Assembly (NCBI GenBank): GCA_024277025.1
Contig: JAJRWA010000010.1
Span: forward strand, 1-36,208
Direction: 5' to 3'
Length of the DNA: 36,208 nt
Source: Candidatus Krumholzibacteriota bacterium
GTDB lineage: Bacteria > Krumholzibacteriota > Krumholzibacteriia > LZORAL124-64-63
In this document: one piece after another, positions 6,915 through 15,899 of the stretch
How positions within the stretch are numbered: position 1 is the stretch's first letter
Layout of the letters: every line of letters starts with the position of its first letter
Notes under the pieces: generated by a model
What the model saw: the letters and a program-made list of their open reading frames with translations, nothing else
Told to the model about the DNA's origin: nothing
Database searches by the model: none
Position numbers and translations under genes: made by a program

Positions 6915-8473
6915 TAGCGACCGCCCCGCAACCGGCCCAGCAGGTCGGCCCACCTGGTCTCCACGTCGGCTTTCACCTGCGGGTCCATCGCCACCAGGTC
7001 CGGCCACTCGCGTTCGTAGCCGGCCTCGCCCTTGATCTTGCGCGTGCCATCGATGCCCATCTTGCCGCCGAAGCAGGCCAGATTCGTCGCGTGGTCGAGC
7101 TGATCGACCGGTCCCTCGCTGAAGAACACGTCCCGGGCCGGATCCAGCGAACCGGTCACCCGCCAGATCACCTCGTTCGGATCGTGCACGTTCACATCTT
7201 CGTCAACGACGATCACCGTCTTGGTGAACATGATCTGCCCCGTGCCCCACAACGCCTGGCACACCTTGCGCGCGTGGCCCGGATACCGCTTGCGGATACT
7301 GATGATCACCAGGTTGTGGAAACAGGCGGACACCGGCAGGTGGTAGTCGACGACCTCGGGCAACGGCACCTTCAACAGCGGCAGGAACAAACGCTCGGTC
7401 GCCAGCCCCAGCCAGCCATCCTCCATGGGCGGCCGTCCCACCATCGTCGTCAGGTAGATCGGATCGCGCCGGCTGGTGATGGCCGTCACGTGAAAAACGG
7501 GGAACTCCTCGGCCAGACTGTACCAGCCCGTGTGGTCCCCGAAGTCGCCTTCGATCCGGCGCTCGCCCGGTGCCACATAGCCTTCAATGATGAAGTCGGC
7601 GTCGGCCGGCACTTCCAGATCGTTGGTCACCGCCCGGCACATCCGGATCGGCGCCCCGGTCAGGAAACCCGCGAACAGGGCTTCGTCGATATCCGGCGGC
7701 AGGGGCGCCGTAGCGGCGTAGGTCAAAACCGGCGGTCCCCCGATGGCCACGCACACCGGCATGCGCTCGTTTTTTTGTTCATACTCGGCGTAGTGGGCAG
7801 CGCCCGTCTTGTGGATCTGCCAGTGCATGCCCGTGGTCCGGCCATCGAAGACCTGCATCCGGTACATGCCGATGTTGCGGCGGCCGTTGGCCGGATTGCG
7901 CGTGATCACCAGCGGGGTGGTGATGTAGGGGCCGCCGTCCTGCGGCCAGGTCGTCAGCACGGGCATCAGGTCGAGCAGGCCACGTTGCGCCAAATCTTCA
8001 CCCTGGACGATGACTTCCTGGCAAGGGCCCCGGCCCACGGATTTGGGCGTGGCGCTGCCCCATTCCTTGAGCTTGCCCAACATCCGGATCTTTTCCCACA
8101 GACCCTCGGGCGGGCCCATTTTCAGGGGCTCCTCGATCCTGGCCACCGCTACACCGATGGTGTTGCCGCCCAGGGCCCAGGCCATGCGCTGCTCGCTGGC
8201 GAACAGGTTGATCAGCAGGGGGACCGGCTTGCCGTCGGCTGTGTGGGCCTGCTCGGTCCGACCCACTCCGGCGCTGTACTTGCCGGGCTGCGGATTCTCG
8301 AAGAGCAGGGCGGGGTTCTCGCCGTTCTTGACGAATCGGTCGGCGATCTCGGTCACTTCCAGCACCGGATCGACCGGCTCGGAGATCCGGATCAGCTCGC
8401 CTTTCTCCTCGAGGAAACGCACGAAGTCATGCAGACTTCGGCCTGGGATGCCGTCGGATCGGGAGTTGGCCAT
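6914..8473 (-). CDS. ubiD: UbiD-family prenyl-FMN-dependent decarboxylase
   Basis: 519 residues from the ATG at 8473 (AGGA upstream, MANSRSDGIPGRSLHDFVRF). UbiD enzymes decarboxylate aromatic or alpha,beta-unsaturated acids. Family signatures are RNIGMYRMQVFDGRTTGMHW and HKTGAAHY in the centre, the catalytic region RRIEGDFGDHTGWYS (Glu/Asp of the active site) and MVGRPPMEDGWLG. First gene of a four- or five-gene operon; its stop overlaps the menG start. In menaquinone-making bacteria using the futalosine route a UbiD homologue (MqnL) acts on the prenylated or unprenylated naphthoate, the role I infer here, with ubiquinone-type synthesis as the alternative. Confidence 0.94.
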   Translation of the reverse strand: MANSRSDGIPGRSLHDFVRFLEEKGELIRISEPVDPVLEVTEIADRFVKNGENPALLFENPQPGKYSAGVGRTEQAHTADGKPVPLLINLFASEQRMAWALGGNTIGVAVARIEEPLKMGPPEGLWEKIRMLGKLKEWGSATPKSVGRGPCQEVIVQGEDLAQRGLLDLMPVLTTWPQDGGPYITTPLVITRNPANGRRNIGMYRMQVFDGRTTGMHWQIHKTGAAHYAEYEQKNERMPVCVAIGGPPVLTYAATAPLPPDIDEALFAGFLTGAPIRMCRAVTNDLEVPADADFIIEGYVAPGERRIEGDFGDHTGWYSLAEEFPVFHVTAITSRRDPIYLTTMVGRPPMEDGWLGLATERLFLPLLKVPLPEVVDYHLPVSACFHNLVIISIRKRYPGHARKVCQALWGTGQIMFTKTVIVVDEDVNVHDPNEVIWRVTGSLDPARDVFFSEGPVDQLDHATNLACFGGKMGIDGTRKIKGEAGYEREWPDLVAMDPQVKADVETRWADLLGRLRGGR

Positions 8474-8596
8474 GTTGGTCCTGTCGGGTCGGGCAAATTG
8501 AAAAATCCTCTGCGGGGAAGTTAGCATTGGGCCGGGACCGCGGCAAGAGATCTGCCGGGGCGAAGCGGGCCGTAGAGCTTCACCCCCGCCGGTCGT

Positions 8597-9121
8597 CTAC
8601 CCGGCCGCCACCGACACCCGCCGCATGTCGTCGCCCAGCAGGGCCAGACGCGGCTCAAGTTCCGGATTCAGCTCGCCGTCCTCGCTCCAGTCCGCAGACG
8701 AAACGTAGACGAAGCGCGGCACGATCACCGACCGGAAATCCAGCATCAGATGATTGGCCAGACCCATGACCGACATGTAACTGCCCTGGCCGCCAGCCGC
8801 GCAGATGAAGGCCACGACCTTCTCGTCGAAGCTGTGGCCCATCAACTCCACCAGATTCTTGGCCGCCGCGTTCACGTCGAAACAATAAATAGGCACGGCC
8901 AGCACCACATGGCTCGCCCGTTCGATGATGCCCTTGAGGTGGGCCACATGCGGATGGTCCCAGCAGCCGGGCGCACCGGCCGGCGGCAGGTCGTGCTCGC
9001 GCAGGTCGGCCGTCTCGACCGTCACGCCGCGTTCGAGCAGGACGGCGGCCAATTTGCCGGCCAGGATCTGGGACTTGGACTCGGGGTTCAGGCTGGTGCC
9101 GATGATCGCAACATTCTTCAT
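8597..9121 (-). CDS. NAD(P)H-dependent FMN reductase / flavodoxin-fold protein
   Basis: 174 residues with the flavodoxin-like fold: MKNVAIIGTSLNPESKSQ is the phosphate-binding loop of FMN reductases, followed by ASHVVLAVPIYCFDVNAAAKNLVEL and FICAAGGQGSYMSVM (flavin-ring loop). Such enzymes reduce free FMN or quinones in the cytoplasm. The ATG at 9121 has GGAGAG about 9 nt upstream. It ends 124 bp before the ubiD-type start on the same strand, so it may provide reduced FMN near the prenyl-FMN operon, but co-transcription is not proven. Ends in TAG, a genuine stop because the downstream reading is unrelated. Confidence 0.87.
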   Translation of the reverse strand: MKNVAIIGTSLNPESKSQILAGKLAAVLLERGVTVETADLREHDLPPAGAPGCWDHPHVAHLKGIIERASHVVLAVPIYCFDVNAAAKNLVELMGHSFDEKVVAFICAAGGQGSYMSVMGLANHLMLDFRSVIVPRFVYVSSADWSEDGELNPELEPRLALLGDDMRRVSVAAG

Positions 9122-9197
9122 GGTTTATGACTCTCCGGAGACGGGTAAAACAGCAAAGTAAGATTCCAGGATAGCCACAAAACCGCCCGCCGGCCGG

Positions 9198-10748
9198 TCA
9201 GAGCTTCAACCCCGGCCCCGGCTTGCGCACCATCACTTTCACCTCGCCCCGCATCCAGGCGATCTCGTAGTTGTTGTCCAGCTCCTGTAACAGCAGCGGC
9301 AAGTCCTTCTGCGGCAACGTCGTGTTGATCTCGTGCATCCAGGCTCCGAGCACGATCACCGTCGGCGCCTTGGTCAAAATGGCCTTCAGCAGGATCTCCT
9401 TGCCCGCCACATGGTATTCGATCTTCTGGTTCAACGGCAGCTGCTCCGACACGCCCAGCGCGAAGTGGTTCTCCATGCCGGGCACGAACCGACGCCCGCT
9501 CTCGAACACATAGCCGGACCAGAAGGCCAGCACGATGCTGTCCGGTTCGGTGCGCGACTCGATGGCCGCCGTGACCTCGGCCAGATGATCCGGACTCCAG
9601 ACCTCGTCCCAGTCCATGCCCGTGTGGCGCACCTGCAGATCGACCACCGACAGGACCGCGCCCAGGACCAGCACTCCGCTCACCAGGGTCGCCGGCCGGC
9701 CGAAACGGCGGGCCAGATCGACCAGTCCCAGCACCGCCAACGGCGCCAACATCGGCGACAACGGGCTGGTGAAGTACTGCTGGTAGACCGGATCCGGCAC
9801 CAGGCACACCGCCGTATGGACCACCGCGCCGAGGCCCGCCACCACCGCCAGCGGGCGCAACGCCGCCGTCGGCCCATCCAGCGACCGCCGCACCGACAGC
9901 CAGCCCACAATTGCCAGCACGACCAGCAGCAGCATGTACGGATTCAAGAGCAGAGACCGGCCCAACTGCAGCAGGGCGGCCACCACCCGCGGCACACCCT
10001 CGCCCCCGGTGCCGTGCAGCGGGCTGAAGCGCAGTTGGTGGTAACGCAGATTGTTGAACAGGAAGCGTTCCGGGTCGTTCAGCAGAAACCGGAAGGCGGG
10101 CACCAGGCCCAGCAGCAGTCCCGCGCCGGCCGCCGCCACCGAGCCGGGCGAAAGACCGACCCGCGGCTGTCGCCAGCGGACCCAAAGCAGAGCCACAAAA
10201 AGCGAGCCCGCCAAGGGCAGGTACAGCAGCCGGATATCGACCGTCAGGCCGGCGGCCAGCCCGGCCAGCAGGAACCACACCAGGCGCCGCGTGTGGAATC
10301 CCCGATCCACGGCCCACAGCGAGGCAAACACGCCCAGGTTGGTCAAGGCATAGGTCTTGACCGTCACATTCCACGACACCAGATACGGATTGAGGGCCAC
10401 CAGCAGCAAGCCACCGACGACAAACATGGGACGGGTGCCGAACCGCTCCCGCAGAAACAGCCCCCAAAGCAGCAGCGCCAGTGCCGAACAGAGTACCGAC
10501 AGCAGACGCATATCAACCAGGGACGAGCCGACCAGCTTGTAGAATGGCGCGTACACATAGGGCAGCAGGGGCATCTGGGGGTAGAAGAAATCTTCATAGG
10601 GTGTCTGGCCGGCGGCCACCAGACGAGCAGCCGTCGCGTAGTAGCCCTCGTCGCCGTCCAGAGGACGAATCCGGCTGAAAGCGCCCAGGGCCAGCGGATA
10701 AAGCGTCAGCACCAGAACGAAAACGACAAGCAGGCGTTTGCGGCTCAT
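9198..10748 (-). CDS. GT39-like (GT-C) membrane glycosyltransferase
   Basis: 516 residues with 10 or more membrane segments. The first extracytoplasmic loop has the GT-C acidic motif in RPLDGDEGYYATAARL (D33, E34) followed by YEDFFYPQMPLLPYVYAP, typical of the PMT/ArnT-like families that move a sugar from a lipid-phosphate donor. The C-terminal 130 residues form a soluble periplasmic domain. The ATG at 10748 (MSRKRLLVVF) was chosen over an in-frame start six codons upstream because GGAAAGGG precedes it. Acceptor and sugar are unknown. It is divergent from the HDOD-GGDEF gene, with 120 bp between them. Confidence 0.85.
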   Translation of the reverse strand: MSRKRLLVVFVLVLTLYPLALGAFSRIRPLDGDEGYYATAARLVAAGQTPYEDFFYPQMPLLPYVYAPFYKLVGSSLVDMRLLSVLCSALALLLWGLFLRERFGTRPMFVVGGLLLVALNPYLVSWNVTVKTYALTNLGVFASLWAVDRGFHTRRLVWFLLAGLAAGLTVDIRLLYLPLAGSLFVALLWVRWRQPRVGLSPGSVAAAGAGLLLGLVPAFRFLLNDPERFLFNNLRYHQLRFSPLHGTGGEGVPRVVAALLQLGRSLLLNPYMLLLVVLAIVGWLSVRRSLDGPTAALRPLAVVAGLGAVVHTAVCLVPDPVYQQYFTSPLSPMLAPLAVLGLVDLARRFGRPATLVSGVLVLGAVLSVVDLQVRHTGMDWDEVWSPDHLAEVTAAIESRTEPDSIVLAFWSGYVFESGRRFVPGMENHFALGVSEQLPLNQKIEYHVAGKEILLKAILTKAPTVIVLGAWMHEINTTLPQKDLPLLLQELDNNYEIAWMRGEVKVMVRKPGPGLKL

Positions 10749-10868
10749 TGGGCCCTTTCCAGGCAATCCGGGCAGTATTGCACAATAACTTTCAAGGTCA
10801 CGACATTTCCACCGACATTAAAGAACAATCGCCCTGTTGATTAAAGTGTCCAGCAAGGGAATTCGCCA

Positions 10869-12875
10869 GTGAACTTGTCCGACAACTCCATTATCGCCGA
10901 AATCAAGGCCTCCGGTCGACTGCCGTCTCCCACGGGCGTCGCCCTGACCATTCTCGAACTGACCCGCGATCCCCAGGCCAACATCGATGAAATGGCCAAG
11001 ATCCTGCACGGGGACCCCTCGCTATCCGGCCAGATCATCAAGTACGCCAACAGCGCCGCCGCGGGCAACCGCAATCCGGTCGCCTCGATCAACGACGCGC
11101 TGGTGCGCCTGGGCATGCGCATGGTGCGGCAACTGTGCCTCGGATTTTCGATTCTGTCGAACACTCAGTCCGACCAGTGCGGCGGATTCGACTATGACGA
11201 TTTCTGGGGACGGTCGCTGGCCATGGCTTCCAGTTGCCAGACGCTGGCCCGGACCATGGGCACCGTCAACCCGGATGAGGGCTTCACCTGCGGCCTGCTG
11301 GCCGAAATCGGCAGCCTGGCCCTGGCCAGTGTCTATCCCGAAAAGTACACCGAGATCATGCAAACCTGGAACCACGGCGCGCGGCAGCACCTGATCCAGC
11401 TCGAGGACGAAGTGCTTTCGGTCAATCGCAATCAGGTGACGGCCTATCTCTTCGAGGACTGGGGTTTGCCTGATTTCTATCCCAAGGCCGTCCTCAACAA
11501 GGACGACACCGGCTGGGCGGATCTCAGCAAGTCGCCCCCCGCGAGCGAGGAATACGCCAAGTTGGCCAACCTCTTGTTCGCCGGCAATCTGGCCGCCGAC
11601 ATCTGCATGGAAACCGGCCGTGAACGCGAGTGGCGCGTGCTGGACTTCATGAACTTCGCCCGGCTCTTTCACCTGGGCGACGAGGAATTCGTCGACATCT
11701 ACGATGAGATTCTCGAGGAGTGGGGCCGCATGGGCAGAGTCCTGGACGTGGTCACCGGGCAGGTGCCCTCCATGGCCAAAATGCTGCGCAAGGCGCGCCA
11801 GCAGGACAGTGGCACCCCGCGCGACGTCATCGACGACCGGCATGCGCCGGTTCACGCCGGCATCGAACCGGCCCGGGAAGAGCCTCTCAACGATGACGAG
11901 GAGCCCACCGGGCTGCAGATCCTGGTGGCGACCGACTGCCCGCTGCACAAGAAGATCCTGTCCAAGAAGCTGGGCGACGAGGGCCACGACGTCGTCTGTG
12001 CCGACGATGGGCGGCAGGCCCTCGAAATGGCCGTCGAGCTCGTGCCCCAGATCATCATCTCGGACTGGATGATGCCCGAAATGGACGGGCTGGAGTTGTG
12101 CCGCACCCTGCGTTCGTCGCCCCAGCTGTCCCACATCCACTTCCTGATCATGACCACACACGACACCAACGAACAGCTGGTCGAGGCCTTTGACGCGGGC
12201 ATCAACTACTACCTGATCAAACCGCTGAACCATCACATCCTGTCCGCGCTGCTGCGCGGGGCGGCCCGCGAGGTGACCAACCGCGAGGAAGTTCAGCGGC
12301 AGAAGGAAGAATTGCGCCGGACCAACGCGGAAGTCAGCATCACCAACCGCATGCTCAAGACCATGGCCCTGGAGGACCAGCTGACCCAACTGCCCAATCG
12401 CCGGGCGGGGCTCGACGGGCTGGACAAGGCCTGGTCCAAAGCCGTACGCGACGACGAACCGCTGCTGGTGATGATCATGGATATCGACCACTTCAAGAAG
12501 GTCAACGACAACTACGGACACGACGCCGGCGACGAGGTGCTGAAGGCGACGGCCGCCGCCATGAAGAATGCCATTCGGGACTACGACGAGATCTGCCGTT
12601 TCGGCGGCGAGGAATTCCTGGTGGTTTGCCCGGGAGCGGGCGTCGATGTGGCGGCCCAGGTAGGCAACCGGATTCGCCAGGCCGTCGAGAAGAACCTGCT
12701 GGACACGCCCGAGTTCAAGGGCGGCGTGACGATCTCCATTGGCGCGGCCGTGCGCGAGGCCGATACGCCCTCGCCTAAGGACTTGATCAAACTGGCCGAC
12801 GAGGCGCTCTACGCCGCCAAGGAAGCAGGACGCAACAAGGTGTGCATCTTCTCCCGGCAACCGGCCACACCGTGA
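10869..12875 (+). CDS. HDOD - response regulator - GGDEF protein (diguanylate cyclase)
   Basis: 668 residues from a GTG start. Domain order: HDOD (about 10-260, a degenerate HD signalling domain), a linker, a receiver domain (about 350-465; phospho-acceptor D399 in ISDWMMPEMDG, K451 in LIKP), a coiled coil (470-500), and GGDEF (about 500-660). The catalytic loop is GGEEF (579-583), an accepted active variant, and the inhibitory I-site RDYD (570-573) lies five residues before it. It should make c-di-GMP under receiver control, with product inhibition. The partner kinase is not adjacent; the hybrid kinase at 20202 is one candidate. It may oppose the HD-GYP protein at the left of the window. Confidence 0.94.
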   Translation: MNLSDNSIIAEIKASGRLPSPTGVALTILELTRDPQANIDEMAKILHGDPSLSGQIIKYANSAAAGNRNPVASINDALVRLGMRMVRQLCLGFSILSNTQSDQCGGFDYDDFWGRSLAMASSCQTLARTMGTVNPDEGFTCGLLAEIGSLALASVYPEKYTEIMQTWNHGARQHLIQLEDEVLSVNRNQVTAYLFEDWGLPDFYPKAVLNKDDTGWADLSKSPPASEEYAKLANLLFAGNLAADICMETGREREWRVLDFMNFARLFHLGDEEFVDIYDEILEEWGRMGRVLDVVTGQVPSMAKMLRKARQQDSGTPRDVIDDRHAPVHAGIEPAREEPLNDDEEPTGLQILVATDCPLHKKILSKKLGDEGHDVVCADDGRQALEMAVELVPQIIISDWMMPEMDGLELCRTLRSSPQLSHIHFLIMTTHDTNEQLVEAFDAGINYYLIKPLNHHILSALLRGAAREVTNREEVQRQKEELRRTNAEVSITNRMLKTMALEDQLTQLPNRRAGLDGLDKAWSKAVRDDEPLLVMIMDIDHFKKVNDNYGHDAGDEVLKATAAAMKNAIRDYDEICRFGGEEFLVVCPGAGVDVAAQVGNRIRQAVEKNLLDTPEFKGGVTISIGAAVREADTPSPKDLIKLADEALYAAKEAGRNKVCIFSRQPATP

Positions 12876-12882
12876 TCACCGG

Positions 12883-13362
12883 CTAGCCCTTCGCCTCGAA
12901 GCGCCGGTGCAGATCCAGATGGAAATCCGCCATGGGCCTGACGTTCTGGTCCACGCCCAGCACCTGCAACGCCCGCTCATAATCATCCGGATGGACATGC
13001 AGGATGTAGCGGAAACCACCGCGTCCGTCGGAAATCCCGTTGGAACTCGACACGTTGATATCGGCGAAGCAGAGCTTCTGGTGGATCTCCACCAGGGCGC
13101 CCAGTTCGTCGTCCCCGTGCACGATGAACGCGTGGTGCGGACCGACCAGACGCAGGCCTTCATGCCGCGCCATATCACCCAGCCAAGTGCTGTTCAGGGG
13201 GTACATGACCAGTTGGGTGCGATCTTTGCCGATGGGAAACGCATTGAAGGCCATCAGGTTGACTTCTTCCGAAGCGATGGCCTCGAGAAAGCGGCAACCC
13301 TGGCCCGGGGCATCCTCAACCGTGGTGTAGTAGTAGTCAACGGAGTATATGTTGGCCGCCAT
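12883..13362 (-). CDS. tandem ACT-domain protein
   Basis: 159 residues with two ACT-like repeats: the first (about 5-60) begins DYYYTTVEDAPGQGCRFLEA, the second (about 75-145) runs from GPHHAFIVHGDDELGALVEI to YILHVHPDDYERALQVLGV. ACT domains bind amino acids or small ligands and usually regulate metabolic enzymes; here they stand alone. The ATG at 13362 is preceded by AAGGAAGG. The gene is tail-to-tail with the HDOD-GGDEF gene, 7 bp apart, with no terminator between. Ligand and partner are unknown. Confidence 0.75.
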   Translation of the reverse strand: MAANIYSVDYYYTTVEDAPGQGCRFLEAIASEEVNLMAFNAFPIGKDRTQLVMYPLNSTWLGDMARHEGLRLVGPHHAFIVHGDDELGALVEIHQKLCFADINVSSSNGISDGRGGFRYILHVHPDDYERALQVLGVDQNVRPMADFHLDLHRRFEAKG

Positions 13363-13641
13363 GATGGCACCTTCCTTCGTTTGCGGCGTGCAGCCGTGCC
13401 GTCCAATCCCGTGTGGGGTTGGCGATCTCGCGCCGGCCGGCCGTCCGGAACCCTGCTGGTTCCGCCGAAGGTTGGGTTGTCTCGCGATGTCCGTCGGGTC
13501 GGCTGGGCCGTTCCGGCTCTTCCCCGGTGGCGGGGATGCTCCAGACTACGAGTTCGCCGGGAAATAGTTCTCGGCACCGTACTAAGTACGGACAATCTTT
13601 AGTGTAGCACAGATTCCGGGCCATGGGGGCGATTTCGTGGT
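13363..13641. other. 279-bp spacer with short Cys-containing reading frame and a perfect hairpin
   Basis: Upstream of the ACT gene. A perfect 6-bp inverted repeat CCGTAC-TAA-GTACGG lies at 13577-13591. A minus-strand reading frame from the ATG at 13624 begins MARNLCYTKDCPYLVRCREL (Cys 6, 11 and 17) and overlaps the ACT start. It lacks a ribosome site and its later part reads like untranslated GC-rich DNA, so I do not call it a gene. The spacer most likely holds the ACT promoter, but I cannot point to convincing -35/-10 boxes. Confidence 0.4.
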
Positions 13642-14289
13642 TCAGGGGCGCGTCAACACGACTTCGATCTCGCCATGGCGCTCGGGTGGCCCGTCGCCAT
13701 GCCGGTGTTCGGGCCCCAGACCCTCGCAGTGATGAATCGTCTGCCACCGGAAAAAAAGTTTCAGGATCTCGCCATCCTCCAGAAACAAGCGGTATTGGCT
13801 GCCGTCCGGTGAACGGAAACTGCGGATACCCAGGCGCTCCCACTCGCGGGTCAGGCGAGCAAACGAGGGGTCGCCCACGTGCCACGCCGTCAGAAAGAGC
13901 GTTCCCCCGGACCGGAGCCACTGGTGCAGGCGGGTGACCAGCGACGCACATTCCTGATAGCGCAGGATCTGCACCAGGCCGAAGCAGAGGATCACATCAA
14001 AAACGCCGCGGGGCTCGTACGACATGAAGTTCTCCCCGACGATGTCCAGGTCAAGCCCGGCCTCCGCGGCCTGCGCCTTGATTGCCGCCCGGCCGACTCC
14101 CGAGGGCTCGAGCGCCGTGACCCGGCAGCCGCGCCGGGCCAGCGGCAGGCTGTTGCGCCCCTGCCCGGCCCCGATGTCCAGCACCCGCGCCTCGGCCGGA
14201 ATCCAGTCGGCATACCTGGCCAGCAGCGGCGAAGCCTCGCTGCCGAAGTAGTCGGCTTGTCCGTAGGTGGTGTCATAGACGTCGGCCAT
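13642..14289 (-). CDS. class I SAM-dependent methyltransferase (TehB-like)
   Basis: 215 residues. Motif I is VLDIGAGQGRNSLPLARRG near residue 35, followed by VTALEPSGVG (acidic ribose-binding position), FDVILCFGLVQIL and WLRSGGTLFLTAWH, an arrangement like tellurite-resistance TehB and related small-molecule methyltransferases. The last 25 residues are His/Gly/Glu rich. The ATG at 14289 lies 4 nt after the 5'-nucleotidase stop, so the two are probably translated from one message; a GTG one codon earlier is the alternative start. The substrate is not evident. Confidence 0.83.
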   Translation of the reverse strand: MADVYDTTYGQADYFGSEASPLLARYADWIPAEARVLDIGAGQGRNSLPLARRGCRVTALEPSGVGRAAIKAQAAEAGLDLDIVGENFMSYEPRGVFDVILCFGLVQILRYQECASLVTRLHQWLRSGGTLFLTAWHVGDPSFARLTREWERLGIRSFRSPDGSQYRLFLEDGEILKLFFRWQTIHHCEGLGPEHRHGDGPPERHGEIEVVLTRP

Positions 14290-14293
14290 CACC

Positions 14294-15856
14294 CTAGTCC
14301 AATCGTTTGATACGCCCTCCGACCGGCGCGGAGACCTCGCCCGCCCGCGAAACCGACGCCACGACCGCCGACGCCAGGGTCAGGCCCATGTCGTCCACCG
14401 GCGGCAAATCGATCTTCAGGTACACGTCACCCATCATCGCCACGAAATCGGGCATGGCCACGACATACGTACGCTGCGGATCCACCTCTCGCCCCCCGAC
14501 CATCACGGTGACCAACTCGGCCCCGCTGCCGGACGCGGCGGCCCGGAAGGTGTAGCTCACTCCCGATACCTGGAGGATACCATGTTTACCGCCCACACCC
14601 GAGTCCGCATTCTGCTGGACGATGGCTTTCAGCTGTTCCCCGGTCAACTTCAGCCGGATCAGGTTGTTGGCGAACGGCAGCATCTCGTTGATATCCAGGG
14701 CCGTCACCGGGCCCGCGTTGAGGGGCTTGCGGATGCCGCCGGAGTTGATCAGCGCCACGTCGGCGCCCGCCGCTTCGCGCAGGCAATCGGCCAGCCAATC
14801 ACCCAGCTCGTGCTCGCCCCGCCCCTTGCGCAGGTCGACGGCCAGGGTGCCGATCTGCCGGCCGTATTTCTCCATGACCTCGTTCTCATAGCCGGTGGCC
14901 AGGGCCGTCAGCTCTGCCCCGGCGAAGGTGCCGTCGGACCACAGGTCAACCAGGCGGCCGTCGTACATGACCACACGGTCGTCGGCGACCTGCAAATCCA
15001 GCCGCCCCAGGTTCGTCATCTTCGACCCCGCCTGCACGATCAGGATGCCGCCGGCCAGCACCGGTTTCTTCAGGCGCGTGTGACTGTGGCCGCCGACAAT
15101 GACGTCGACACCGGCGCCGGCCAGGGCCGCCGCCAGGGCCTTGTCGCCGTCCACCCCGTTGTGGGAGAGCAGCACGATCACATCGGTCAGCGGATCCAGC
15201 TCCGCAGCGATGCGGCGCACGATATCCACCTGGGGAGCCATGTGCCAACCCCCGAGTTTGGCCGGGGTCACCACCTCCGCCATGCCCGCGCAGCTCACGC
15301 CGAAGACCCCGACGCGCAGGTCCCCGCGCCTGAGGATCAAGGGTTCCTGCGGCAGCGCGGGCCCGCCGTCGGGCAGGGCGATGTCGGCGCCAAAGAGCGG
15401 ATAGCCGAAGTAAGTCACCAACCGCCCCACGAGGTCGGATCCGATGTCGAACTCGTGATTGCCAACAACACCCGCATCATAGCCCAGAGCGGTCATCATC
15501 CGGGCCACCGCCACGCCCGGCACCCCGTCTTCGGTGAGCTGCGAGACGGGGTTGCCGGTCATGAAGTCCCCGGCGTCGACGAAAATGTTCCCGGGCGCGG
15601 TGCGGCGTTGATCCGCCAGATGCCAGGCCAGGGGGATCACGCCGCCAACCGGTTTGCGATCCTCCCGCCAATGGGCCGCCCGGGGCAGAAAAGCGCTGTG
15701 GGTGTCGTTGGTGTGGAATATCGTCAGGTTCCAGGGACCGCCGCCCGGTACGGGTTCCTGGCCAGCCGCAGGGCCGGCTGCCAGCACCGCGGCCACCAGA
15801 ATCATCAACGGCAAACGGGACCGGAAGCCGGCTGCTGAACGAATGTGCCTGATCAT
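14294..15856 (-). CDS. secreted 5'-nucleotidase / 2',3'-cyclic phosphodiesterase (UshA family)
   Basis: 520 residues with an N-terminal signal peptide (MIRHIRSAAGFRSRL then a hydrophobic core ending at AAGQ, about residue 33), so periplasmic. The metallophosphatase domain shows FHTNDTHS (47-54; D51, H53), FVDAGDFMTG (D97), VGNHEFD (N133, H134), LLSHNG and GGHSHT, all metal ligands or catalytic residues. The C-terminal 5'-nucleotidase domain begins near 335 and has LINSGGIRKPL for substrate binding. It hydrolyses extracellular nucleotides or nucleotide sugars to nucleosides and phosphate. Followed immediately by the methyltransferase gene. Direct repeats upstream may control it. Confidence 0.93.
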   Translation of the reverse strand: MIRHIRSAAGFRSRLPLMILVAAVLAAGPAAGQEPVPGGGPWNLTIFHTNDTHSAFLPRAAHWREDRKPVGGVIPLAWHLADQRRTAPGNIFVDAGDFMTGNPVSQLTEDGVPGVAVARMMTALGYDAGVVGNHEFDIGSDLVGRLVTYFGYPLFGADIALPDGGPALPQEPLILRRGDLRVGVFGVSCAGMAEVVTPAKLGGWHMAPQVDIVRRIAAELDPLTDVIVLLSHNGVDGDKALAAALAGAGVDVIVGGHSHTRLKKPVLAGGILIVQAGSKMTNLGRLDLQVADDRVVMYDGRLVDLWSDGTFAGAELTALATGYENEVMEKYGRQIGTLAVDLRKGRGEHELGDWLADCLREAAGADVALINSGGIRKPLNAGPVTALDINEMLPFANNLIRLKLTGEQLKAIVQQNADSGVGGKHGILQVSGVSYTFRAAASGSGAELVTVMVGGREVDPQRTYVVAMPDFVAMMGDVYLKIDLPPVDDMGLTLASAVVASVSRAGEVSAPVGGRIKRLD

Positions 15857-15863
15857 GCTATAC

Positions 15864-15899
15864 TGTCCCTGATTGTTGTTTACACTTTGACCCTGATTG
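15864..15899. repeat. pair of 12-bp direct repeats in a divergent promoter region
   Basis: TGTCCCTGATTG at 15864-15875 and TGACCCTGATTG at 15888-15899 match at 11 of 12 positions and start exactly 24 bp apart, a little over two helical turns. They lie between the divergent 5'-nucleotidase and membrane-protein genes, starting 8 bp before the nucleotidase ATG. The layout suits binding of a regulator to one face of the DNA. No regulator is identified. Confidence 0.45.

Noticed and set aside
6899..8524. Long plus-strand frame over the ubiD-type gene
   Set aside because: His/Gln/Arg-rich antisense shadow with no domain; the minus strand encodes unmistakable UbiD.
9118..10467. Long overlapping minus-strand frame rich in Gly, Ala and Arg
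   Set aside because: A shadow of the GT39-like gene; the other frame has clear membrane segments and the GT-C motif.
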